Origin: Bradyrhizobium stylosanthis
GTDB taxonomy: Bacteria > Pseudomonadota > Alphaproteobacteria > Rhizobiales > Xanthobacteraceae
Reading direction: 5' to 3'
NCBI RefSeq assembly: GCF_001641335.1
Contig: NZ_LVEM01000003.1
Location: 143,443 to 207,442, forward strand
DNA length: 64,000 bases
Shown here in pieces: positions 15,797 through 23,341 of this stretch; position 1 is the stretch's first letter; each line of letters begins with the position of its first letter. The translations under genes were made by a program, and so were the position numbers. Below the pieces are notes generated by a model. The model had not been told where the DNA came from, ran no database searches, and saw only the letters and a program-made list of their open reading frames with translations.

Positions 15797-17173
15797 TTGG
15801 CAGAAACGAGCCATCTCACCATCGCCGAAACGGAGACGATTGAGGAAGCCTTCCGGCGCCTCAACGCCAACATGCTCGGCATCCTGTTCGCACAGGATGG
15901 GGATGGACGAATCGTCGGCGCGGTGACCGATGGCGACATCCGCCGGCGGATGCTGACGGGCCTCACCATCCACGATCAGGTGGCAGCCTGCATCAACCGC
16001 AACTTCGTCAGGGCGCAGGCCGGGGGACCGCGGGAGCAGATCCTCAAGCTGCTCGACCAGCGCGTGCATGTGGTGCCCATCCTCGATACCGACGGCCGGC
16101 TGGTCGACGTGTTCAGCCGCGAGCTGTTCAACCTGTCGGAGGAGAGTGAGGTCTTCGCGCGCGCCCGCTCGCCGGTCCGCATCTCCTTCTCCGGCGGCGG
16201 CACCGATCTGACGCACTATTTCGTGGCCAATGACGGCGGCGCGGTGATCAGCGCCACGATCAAGATGTACGCGCATGCGACGCTGCGGCGCCGGAGCGAT
16301 CCCCGCATCCGGATCTATTCGCACGATTTTCGCCGCACGGTCGAAGCCGACAATCTCGCCGAGCTCGGCACCGGCGGCGATCTCGCTTTGATCAAGTCGG
16401 TGGTGCGCCTGATCAAGCCGGCCTACGGCTTCGAGCTCGAGGTCTCCGCCGACTTCCCGGTCGGCTCCGGCCTCGGCGGCTCGGCGGTGGTTTCCTCCGC
16501 CATCATCGGCTGCTTCAACGAATTCCGCAGCGACCAGTGGGATCGCCACGAGATCGCGGAAATGGCGTTCCAGGCGGAACGGTTGATGCTGAACATCCCG
16601 GGCGGATGGCAGGATCAGTACGCCACCGTGTTCGGCGGCTTCAACCATATGGAATTCTTCTCCGACCAGAACACCATCGTACCGCTGCGTCTCGACCCCA
16701 ACATCATCGCCGAGCTCGAGGAGAGCCTGGTGCTCTGCTACACCGGCGCGGGCCGCGACTCCGGGGCGATCCATCGCGACCAGAAGGCGCAGCACGAGAC
16801 GATCGACGCCGTGAGCGCCGCCGCCAAGCAGAAGGAGGTGACGCGCGAGATCCGCAAGCATCTCCTGCGCGGCCGGCTGCAGGATTGCGGCCGCCTCATC
16901 GACGAAGCCTGGCACGCCAAGCGCAAGCTCAGCTCCAAGATTTCCTCCAGCGAGCTCGACGCGCTCTACGATTTCGCCAAATCGCACGGCGCCGTCGGCG
17001 GCAAGCTGCTGGGCGCCGGCGGCGGCGGCTACTTCATGTTCTTCGTACGTCCGTTCGAGCGCTACCAGCTCATCGCGGCGCTGGAACAGCAGGGGCACAG
17101 CTGCTCCCGCATCATGTTCGAAGAGAACGGATTGCGGACGTGGAAATCGCGCCTTCCGGCGCGATCCACCTGA
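15797..17173 (+). CDS. CBS-domain / GHMP sugar kinase fusion (HddA-like)
   Basis: A 458-residue two-part protein. Residues 1-120 form a CBS-pair (two halves, GAVTDGDIRRRMLTG and VVPILDTDGRLVDVFSRE). Residues 125-458 form a GHMP kinase that opens with RARSPVRISFSGGGTDL, has the ATP loop PVGSGLGGSAVVSSA near 222-236 and motif 3 VGGKLLGAGGGGYF near 400. The kinase part is closest to HddA/LmbP heptose-7-phosphate 1-kinases, which make a sugar 1-phosphate or bisphosphate. The CBS part probably binds a nucleotide and regulates it. The start is TTG 15797; ATG 15872 would remove part of the CBS domain. It leads the plus-strand glycan run, 16 bp before the NeuB fusion. The sugar is unknown. Confidence 0.75.
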   Translation: MAETSHLTIAETETIEEAFRRLNANMLGILFAQDGDGRIVGAVTDGDIRRRMLTGLTIHDQVAACINRNFVRAQAGGPREQILKLLDQRVHVVPILDTDGRLVDVFSRELFNLSEESEVFARARSPVRISFSGGGTDLTHYFVANDGGAVISATIKMYAHATLRRRSDPRIRIYSHDFRRTVEADNLAELGTGGDLALIKSVVRLIKPAYGFELEVSADFPVGSGLGGSAVVSSAIIGCFNEFRSDQWDRHEIAEMAFQAERLMLNIPGGWQDQYATVFGGFNHMEFFSDQNTIVPLRLDPNIIAELEESLVLCYTGAGRDSGAIHRDQKAQHETIDAVSAAAKQKEVTREIRKHLLRGRLQDCGRLIDEAWHAKRKLSSKISSSELDALYDFAKSHGAVGGKLLGAGGGGYFMFFVRPFERYQLIAALEQQGHSCSRIMFEENGLRTWKSRLPARST

Positions 17174-17189
17174 CGCATGTGAGACGAGA

Positions 17190-19115
17190 ATGTTGATGAC
17201 ACCGCCCAAACAGCCAGCTCCGGTCCGTATCGGCAACCGCCTCCTGGGCGAGGGCGAGCCCTGCTACGTCATCGCCGAGATCGGCAACAACCATAACGGC
17301 GATTTCGACCGCGCCATCGCGCTCGTCGACGCGGCGGTTGCGGCCGGCGCGGATTGCGCCAAATTCCAGATGCGCAAGCTGGACGAGGTCTATCGCGCCT
17401 CCTCGCTCTCCGGAAAGGACGACGACCTCGCCGTCGAATACACGCTCGACCTGCTCCGCCGCTTCGAGCTGACCACGGAGCAGCAGAAGAAGATCGCCGA
17501 CTATTGCGCCTCGAAGGGCATTCAGTATCTCTGCACGCCCTGGGACGCGAAGAGCGTCGCGGTGCTCGAAGGTTTCGGCGTGCAGGCCTACAAGGTCGCT
17601 TCCGCCGACCTCACCAACCTTCCCCTGCTCGCGAAGCTGGCCGCGACCGGCAAGACGCTGATCGTCTCGACCGGCATGAGCACGACGGACGAGATCAAGA
17701 CCGCGGCAAAATTCCTCGACGACCGCAAGGCCGGCTACGTGCTGCTGCATTGCCAGAGCACCTATCCCGCGGCGCTGCACAACATCCATCTGCGCTTCAT
17801 GGAGACGCTGCACGAGATCCATCCGCTGGTCGGCTATTCCGGCCATGAGCGCGGCACCGCGGTGTCGACGGCGGCGGTCGCTCTCGGTGCCGTCGTGATC
17901 GAGCGCCACATCACGCTCGACCGCGAGATGGAAGGTCCGGACCATGCCGCAAGCCTGGAGCCGGGGGAATTCAAGACCCTCGTCGCCGGCATCCGCGAGG
18001 TGGAAGCAGCGCGCGGCGAAAAACTCGCCGAGCGCGCGCTCAGCCAGGGCGAGCTGATCAACCGCGAAAATCTCGCCAAAAGCCTGGTCGCAGCGCGCGA
18101 CCTGGAGGCTGGCACCGTCATCTCCGACGACGACATCGCCGTGAAGAGCCCGGGCCAGGGCCTGTCGCCGCTGAAGATGCCGGCGCTGATCGGCAGGACG
18201 ATCAAGCGCAGGATGGCGGCGGACGATTATTTCTTCCAGAGCGACCTCGACGAGGGCGCGGCGAAGGCGCGGCGCTACCGCTTCGACCGGCCGTGGGGCG
18301 TGCCGGTGCGCTATCACGACACCGAGCGCTTCCTCGAGATCTGCGAACCCGACATCATCGAATTCCATCTCAGCTACAGCGACATGGAGCGCGATCCGGC
18401 GGCCTATCTATCCGGCACCTACGATCTCGGCTTCGTCGTGCACGCGCCGGAACTGTTCGCCGGCTCGAAGCTGATGGATCTCGCAACGCCGGACGAGGCG
18501 CTGCGCCGCTATTCGCTCGAGCAGACGCAGGCGGTGATCGACATCACCCGCGGCCTGAAGAAGTTCTTCCCCAAGACCAAGCGTCCGCCGATCGTCGCCA
18601 ATATCGGCGGCTTCACCATGGACGAGCCGCTGCCTCCGGAGGAGAAGGCCGAGCGCTACCGCATTTTCGCGCAGAGCCTGAAGGAGCTCGACATGGACGG
18701 CGTCGAGCTGACGCCGCAGACCATGGCGCCCTTCCCCTGGCATTTCGGCGGCCAGCGCCACCAGAACATCTTCATCTTCCCGGACGAGTCGGCCGCGTTC
18801 TGCGCCAAGCATGATCTGCGCATGTGCGTCGATATCTCCCACACCAAGCTCGCCGCCAATCATTTCGGCTTCGACTTCGCGCAAGGCCTGGCCCAGCTCG
18901 GACCGCACACCGCGCATTTGCATTTCGGTGACGCCAAGGGACTGGACGGCGAAGGTCTCCAGGTCGGCGAAGGCGAGATCGACTTCGACGAGATCGGGAA
19001 GGTGCTGCGCAAGCATGCGCCGACCGCATCCTTCATTCCCGAGATCTGGCAGGGCCACAAGAACATGGGCGAAGGCTTCTGGACCGCGCTCGAACGTCTC
19101 GAGGGACACATCTGA
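17190..19115 (+). CDS. NeuB-type synthase fused to a second TIM barrel
   Basis: A 641-residue protein, nearly twice the length of a normal NeuB. Residues 1-280 are a NeuB/SpsE barrel that condenses phosphoenolpyruvate with an aldose (AEIGNNHNGD, KFQMRK, YKVASADL, STGMSTTDEI, and GYSGHERG where most NeuBs have GYSDH). Residues 285-350 form the SAF antifreeze-like lid. Residues 355-641 form a xylose-isomerase/AP-endonuclease-like barrel with likely metal ligands in VVHAPE, GVELTPQ, VDISHTK, HLHFGDAK and IPEIWQGH. The fused barrel may isomerise or epimerise the substrate or product. The stop overlaps the NeuA start (TGATG). Function of the whole is inferred; the product is not one of the standard nonulosonates on context. 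Confidence 0.8.
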   Translation: MLMTPPKQPAPVRIGNRLLGEGEPCYVIAEIGNNHNGDFDRAIALVDAAVAAGADCAKFQMRKLDEVYRASSLSGKDDDLAVEYTLDLLRRFELTTEQQKKIADYCASKGIQYLCTPWDAKSVAVLEGFGVQAYKVASADLTNLPLLAKLAATGKTLIVSTGMSTTDEIKTAAKFLDDRKAGYVLLHCQSTYPAALHNIHLRFMETLHEIHPLVGYSGHERGTAVSTAAVALGAVVIERHITLDREMEGPDHAASLEPGEFKTLVAGIREVEAARGEKLAERALSQGELINRENLAKSLVAARDLEAGTVISDDDIAVKSPGQGLSPLKMPALIGRTIKRRMAADDYFFQSDLDEGAAKARRYRFDRPWGVPVRYHDTERFLEICEPDIIEFHLSYSDMERDPAAYLSGTYDLGFVVHAPELFAGSKLMDLATPDEALRRYSLEQTQAVIDITRGLKKFFPKTKRPPIVANIGGFTMDEPLPPEEKAERYRIFAQSLKELDMDGVELTPQTMAPFPWHFGGQRHQNIFIFPDESAAFCAKHDLRMCVDISHTKLAANHFGFDFAQGLAQLGPHTAHLHFGDAKGLDGEGLQVGEGEIDFDEIGKVLRKHAPTASFIPEIWQGHKNMGEGFWTALERLEGHI

Positions 19116-19804
19116 TGGCGCGCAAGACGCTGGCCGTGATCGCCGCGCGCGGCGGCTCCAAGGGCATCCCGCACAAGAACCTGCTCGATCTCTGCGGTAA
19201 GCCGCTGATCGCCTGGACGGTCGAGCAGGCGCGCGCCGCACGCGGCGTCGACGTGGTGGCGGTCTCGTCCGACAGCGACAGGATTCTGGAAGCGGCGGAA
19301 GCCGCCGGCGCGGTCGGCGTGCAGCGTCCCGACGACATTTCGGGCGACCTCGCCTCCTCCGAATCCGCCTGGCTTCATGCGCTCGAGGCCATCGACGAAC
19401 GGATGGGCCGCTTCGAGCGCATCGTCGCGCTGCAGGCCACCTCGCCGATCCGCGAGCCCGCCGACATCGAGGCGGCGCTGGCGACCTTCGATCGCGAGCA
19501 TCTCGACAGCCTGCTGTCGGTTTGCGAGGTCGAGGATTATTTCAATTGGCGCATCGGGCAAAACGGACCCGAGCCGATCAATTACGACTATCACAACCGC
19601 CGCATGCGGCAGCAGATCGAGAAGCGTTACCTCGAGAACGGCTCGTTCTACGTGCTCATTCCTTCGCTTCTGCGCGAACAGAGCAACCGCCTCGGCGGCA
19701 AGATCGGCTTCCATGTGATGGAGCGCCACAAGATGTTCCAGATCGACCGCACCGAAGACGTCAAGCTCTGTGGGGCCATCATGCGCAGTTACGGCTATGC
19801 CTGA
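19115..19804 (+). CDS. CMP-sugar synthetase (NeuA family)
   Basis: A 229-residue cytidylyltransferase that activates an ulosonic acid with CTP. The motif is AVIAARGGSKGIPHKNLLDLCGKP at residues 6-29 (RGGSKGIPxKN is the CTP-binding signature), with QATSPIREPADI near 108. It is coupled to the NeuB fusion and to the next SDR (8-bp overlap). It is a paralogue of the legF product at 33957-34655, so the locus has two CMP-activation steps. In LegF the loop is RGGSKGVVGKN; the difference suggests different acceptors. Confidence 0.85.
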   Translation: MARKTLAVIAARGGSKGIPHKNLLDLCGKPLIAWTVEQARAARGVDVVAVSSDSDRILEAAEAAGAVGVQRPDDISGDLASSESAWLHALEAIDERMGRFERIVALQATSPIREPADIEAALATFDREHLDSLLSVCEVEDYFNWRIGQNGPEPINYDYHNRRMRQQIEKRYLENGSFYVLIPSLLREQSNRLGGKIGFHVMERHKMFQIDRTEDVKLCGAIMRSYGYA

Positions 19805-20561
19805 TCTCAGCGCCTTCTCCCTTGCCGGCAAGATCGCCGTCGTCACCGGCGCCTCGCGCGGCATTGGTGCTGCGATTGCAGCCGGCCTCAAGGAGGCCGG
19901 CGCCACGGTGTTCGGTCTCAGCCGTTCCGGGACCGCGCCGCAAGGTGTCACCGCGATAGAATGCGATCTCTCCGATGATGCCGCGATCGGGCGTGCGTTC
20001 GACGCCATCGCGGCCCAGGGCGGACGTATCGACGCCCTGGTCAACGCGGCCGGCATCAGCCTTCCCCCGCAGGCTGCCGAAAGCGAGCTCGCGCGCTTCC
20101 GCGCCACGGTCGCGACCGACCTCACCGGCGTCTACGCCACGATCCTTGCCGCCTATCCGCTTCTGAAGACGACGCGCTCGGCCGCGATCATCAACGTCAC
20201 CAGCATCAATTCGATCCGCGGCTTCCCCGGCAATCCCGGTTACGTCGCGGCGAAAGCGGGTCTCTCCGGCCTGACGCGCGCGCTCGCCGCCGACTACGCG
20301 AGCGACGGCATCCGCGTCAACGCGCTTGCGCCGGGTTACGTCGCGACCGAGATGACCGCGAAGAGTTTTGCCGATCCCGCCATGCACGAAGACAGGCGGC
20401 GTCACACCATGCTCGGCCGCTGGGGGCAGCCCGGCGACATGGTCGGCGCCGCCATCTTCCTGGCGTCGGATGCCTCTGCCTATGTGACGGGCCAGGAAAT
20501 CTTCGTCGACGGCGGCTGGACCGCCAAGGGCCTTGCCATCAGCTCGGATAACAAGTCGTGA
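19797..20561 (+). CDS. Short-chain dehydrogenase/reductase
   Basis: A 254-residue classical SDR. The cofactor site is VVTGASRGIG (about 15-24), followed by NAAG near 88, a serine in NVTSINS, the catalytic YVAAK pair and a C-terminal VTGQEIFVDGGW. Substrate residues cannot be read. I chose ATG 19797, which overlaps the neuA stop by 8 bp. It is the first of three SDRs in this block. It may oxidise or reduce a sugar hydroxyl at the nucleotide-free stage, since no sugar-nucleotide dehydratase is present in this block. Confidence 0.75.
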   Translation: MPDLSAFSLAGKIAVVTGASRGIGAAIAAGLKEAGATVFGLSRSGTAPQGVTAIECDLSDDAAIGRAFDAIAAQGGRIDALVNAAGISLPPQAAESELARFRATVATDLTGVYATILAAYPLLKTTRSAAIINVTSINSIRGFPGNPGYVAAKAGLSGLTRALAADYASDGIRVNALAPGYVATEMTAKSFADPAMHEDRRRHTMLGRWGQPGDMVGAAIFLASDASAYVTGQEIFVDGGWTAKGLAISSDNKS

Positions 20562-21406
20562 CCGCAACATCGCAACGCATCGGCTTCATGCAAGGACGCC
20601 TGTCGGCACTGGTCGACGGCAAGATCCAGGCGTTCCCATGGGATGAATGGCGCGAGGAATTTCCGCGCGCCAAGGCGCTCGGCCTGACGCGGATGGAATG
20701 GACCATCGATCAGGAACGGCTGCGGGAAAACCCGCTCACGACCGAGGACGGACAGGCCGAGATCGCCGCGCTGGCGCGCGAGAACGGCCTGCGTATTCCG
20801 AGCCTGACCGGCGACTGCTTCATGCAGGCGCCGTTCTGGAAGGTCGACGCCGTGGTGCGCGACGCGCTCGTCGGCGATCTCGATCTCCTGATCGCCGCCT
20901 GCAGCCGGATCGGCATCGAATTCGTCGTGATCCCGCTGGTGGACAACGGCAAGATCGATCGCGAGAGCGAGGGCGACACGCTCAAGCGGGTGCTGATCGC
21001 CCGCCGCGAGCAGCTTGTCCGACAGAACGTCAAGATCGTCTTCGAATCCGACCTGCCGCCGCGCGATCTCGCCCGGTTCATGGAGGCGTTTCCGGCAGAC
21101 GTCTTCGGCATCAACTACGACAGCGGCAACAGTGCCTCGCTCGGCTATGACAGCAGCGAGGAGATCGAGGCCTACGCGCCCCGCATTCTCAACGTGCATG
21201 TGAAGGACCGCATTCGCGGCGGCACCACCGTGCCGCTCGGCACCGGCAACGCCGATCTCGCCAAGACGATCCGGCTGATCGAGCGGTCCGGCTACAAGGG
21301 ACAGTACATCCTGCAGACCGCGCGCGCGGCCGACGGCGACCATGCCGGCGCGCTCGCCCGGTATCGCGACATGACGATCGGCTGGATCGAGGACGCGGCG
21401 CGATGA
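20558..21406 (+). CDS. Sugar phosphate isomerase/epimerase-like TIM barrel
   Basis: A 282-residue AP-endonuclease-2-type barrel of the family that includes IolE/IolI, UlaE and hexulose-phosphate isomerases. The N-terminal IGFMQGRLS is typical of members found in surface-glycan loci. Likely metal ligands lie in VFESDLPP, INYDSGN, VHVKDR and the final TAR stretch. The start is GTG 20558 (GTGA overlap), and the stop overlaps the next SDR as ATGA. It would interconvert a keto or epimeric sugar. It is a different protein from the barrel fused to NeuB. Confidence 0.75.
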   Translation: MTATSQRIGFMQGRLSALVDGKIQAFPWDEWREEFPRAKALGLTRMEWTIDQERLRENPLTTEDGQAEIAALARENGLRIPSLTGDCFMQAPFWKVDAVVRDALVGDLDLLIAACSRIGIEFVVIPLVDNGKIDRESEGDTLKRVLIARREQLVRQNVKIVFESDLPPRDLARFMEAFPADVFGINYDSGNSASLGYDSSEEIEAYAPRILNVHVKDRIRGGTTVPLGTGNADLAKTIRLIERSGYKGQYILQTARAADGDHAGALARYRDMTIGWIEDAAR

Positions 21407-22164
21407 AGCTCGAGCTGGAAGACCGCGTCGCGCTCGTCACCGGGGCCAGCCGCGGCATCGGTCTTGCCATTGCCGCAGCGCTTGTCGCGGAGGGCGCGAA
21501 GGTCGCGCTGGCGGCTCGCGGTACCGAGGCGCTGAACGCGGCGCGCGCGACTATCAGCGGACAGAGCTCGATCCATATCGCCGATGTCACCGATCCCGCG
21601 GCCGCTGCGGCCCTGGTGCAAGACGTCGAACGGCAATGGGGCCGCCTCGATGTCCTCGTCTGCAATGTCGGCAGCGGCGCCTCCGTCCCGCCCGGCAAGG
21701 AGACCGCGGCGGAATGGTCGCGGCTGATGGATCTCAACTTCTTCGCCAGCACCAACACGATCGAGGCCGCGCGCCCCCTGATGGCACGCGGCAGCGGCGA
21801 CCGCTCCATCATCTGCATCTCCTCGATTGCCGGCATGGCGGCGCTCGGCGCCCCCGTGACCTACTATGCCGCGAAGGCGGCGCTGAACGCGACCGTGCGC
21901 GGGCTGGCGCGGCCGCTGGCGCTCGACGGCATCCGCATCAATGCGGTCGCCCCCGGCAACATTCTCGCCGCCGACGGGACCTGGGCGCGCAAGCTGGCCG
22001 AGAACAGGCCAGCGGTCGAGGACATGCTCGCGCGCGAGGTGGCGCTGCGCCGGCTCGGCAAGCCGGAAGAGATCGCCGACCTCGTCGCGTTCCTGGCCTC
22101 GCCCCGCGCGGCCTTCATCACCGGCAGTGTCATGGTCGCCGACGGCGGCCAGTTGCGCAGTTGA
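21403..22164 (+). CDS. Short-chain dehydrogenase/reductase
   Basis: The second SDR of the block, 253 residues. Its motifs are LVTGASRGIGLAIA (about 10-23), CNVGSG in place of NNAG near 87, SSIAG, YYAAK (catalytic Tyr/Lys) and the C-terminal ITGSVMVADGGQ. The NNAG replacement is unusual but occurs in the family. It overlaps the upstream isomerase by 4 bp. Its sugar substrate is unknown. Confidence 0.75.
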   Translation: MKLELEDRVALVTGASRGIGLAIAAALVAEGAKVALAARGTEALNAARATISGQSSIHIADVTDPAAAAALVQDVERQWGRLDVLVCNVGSGASVPPGKETAAEWSRLMDLNFFASTNTIEAARPLMARGSGDRSIICISSIAGMAALGAPVTYYAAKAALNATVRGLARPLALDGIRINAVAPGNILAADGTWARKLAENRPAVEDMLAREVALRRLGKPEEIADLVAFLASPRAAFITGSVMVADGGQLRS

Positions 22165-22178
22165 ACAGGAGCCCTTCC

Positions 22179-23018
22179 ATGGCAAGCCCGTCCTCCCGCT
22201 ATGACCTCACTGGGCGCACCGCGCTCGTGACCGGTGCCGGTGGCCTGCTCGGGCGACAGCATGTCGCAGCGCTCTGCGAAGCGGGCGCGCGCGTCGTCAT
22301 CACCGAGATCAACCTTGCGCAGGCCGAGGCGGCGATCGCCGCATTGAAGGAGGCCGCGCCCGCCGCCGATCTGATCGCGCTCGCGCTCGACGTCACCACG
22401 CAGAATTCGGTGCGCGCCGCGAGCGAGCAGCTCGCAGGCCGCGGTGTCACCGTCGATATCCTCGTCAACAACGCCGCCATCGATCCGAAGGTGACGTCGA
22501 GCCCGGGCGTCATGCACTCCTCGCGCTTCGAGGCGTTCCCGGTGCCGCAATGGCAGACCGAGATCGCCGTGGGCCTGACCGGGGCGATGCTGTGTGCGCA
22601 GGAATTCGGCGGCCAGATGGCGCGGCGCGGCCGCGGCGTGATCCTCAACATCGCCTCCGATCTCGGCGTGATCGCGCCGGACCAGCGGCTCTACCGCCAG
22701 CCGAATGTGGCGCGGGAGGAGGAGCAGCCGGTCAAGCCCGTGACCTACTCGGTGATCAAGCACGGGCTGATCGGCCTGACGAAATACCTGGCGACCTACT
22801 GGGCCGACCACGGCGTGCGCGTCAACGCGATCTCGCCGGGCGGCGTCTTCAACAACCAGGATCCCGCCTTCGTGGAACGCCTCACCCGCCTGATCCCGAT
22901 GGGGCGCATGGCCGAGGTCGACGAATATCGCGCCGCGGTCCAGTTCCTCTGTTCCGATGCGTCGAGCTACATGACCGGGCAGAACCTCGTGATGGACGGT
23001 GGCCGGAGCGTATGGTAG
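22179..23018 (+). CDS. SDR, PtmA paralogue
   Basis: A 279-residue SDR with TGAGGLLG at the cofactor site, NNAAIDPK, an ASDLGVIAPDQRLY segment, the YSVIKHG catalytic pair and a C-terminus of SYMTGQNLVMDGG. It aligns closely by eye with PtmA at 34669-35490: the YWA...GVRVN...PGGV segment, GRMA and the SYxTGQN terminus are shared. Each nonulosonate block in this locus therefore carries its own PtmA-like SDR. AGGAG at 22167-22171 precedes ATG 22179. It ends the coupled run that started at 17190. Confidence 0.8.
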   Translation: MASPSSRYDLTGRTALVTGAGGLLGRQHVAALCEAGARVVITEINLAQAEAAIAALKEAAPAADLIALALDVTTQNSVRAASEQLAGRGVTVDILVNNAAIDPKVTSSPGVMHSSRFEAFPVPQWQTEIAVGLTGAMLCAQEFGGQMARRGRGVILNIASDLGVIAPDQRLYRQPNVAREEEQPVKPVTYSVIKHGLIGLTKYLATYWADHGVRVNAISPGGVFNNQDPAFVERLTRLIPMGRMAEVDEYRAAVQFLCSDASSYMTGQNLVMDGGRSVW

Positions 23019-23341
23019 CGGCGCCGGCGCTACGCACGGCGCTGACACCGCGAAACTGCGGAACCTGGCTTTAGGCGGGACTGCGACAATTCAGCCGTGT
23101 TTCGCCGGCAAATGAGCGAGATTGCCCCCGGATGGTCTCGCCCGTAAGCTGAAATCCCGCACAACGCGACGAGTGTTTGCGCGTCGCCGTGGAATCAACT
23201 TTCAATGGAACCGCGTTGCGCCACCGCAAGAACCGGCATGACGCGGCGTTCCCGAAATGACCGGCAGCACTTCGTCGCGCCGGGGCCAGCCTGCCTCTTG
23301 CAACCGCCTTTCTCAGCCGGACGAGTTCCAGAGATGCTGCG
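23019..23341. other. Intergenic gap, no gene seen
   Basis: These 323 bp between the third SDR and the large membrane protein contain no convincing gene on either strand, no strong hairpin and no clear promoter pair. The gap marks a likely transcription-unit boundary. Confidence 0.4.

Noticed and set aside
15797..15871. Starting the GHMP kinase at ATG 15872
   Set aside because: It would remove the first strand and helix of the CBS pair; the TTG start keeps a whole domain like that of PtmE.
15725..17236. 503-codon minus-strand frame
   Set aside because: Antisense to the CBS-GHMP kinase, which has unmistakable kinase motifs on the plus strand.
17190..19115. Frameshifted or mis-joined pair of genes instead of a fusion
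   Set aside because: The frame is continuous with normal codon use through the junction (about residue 350) and no internal start with a ribosome site is seen.
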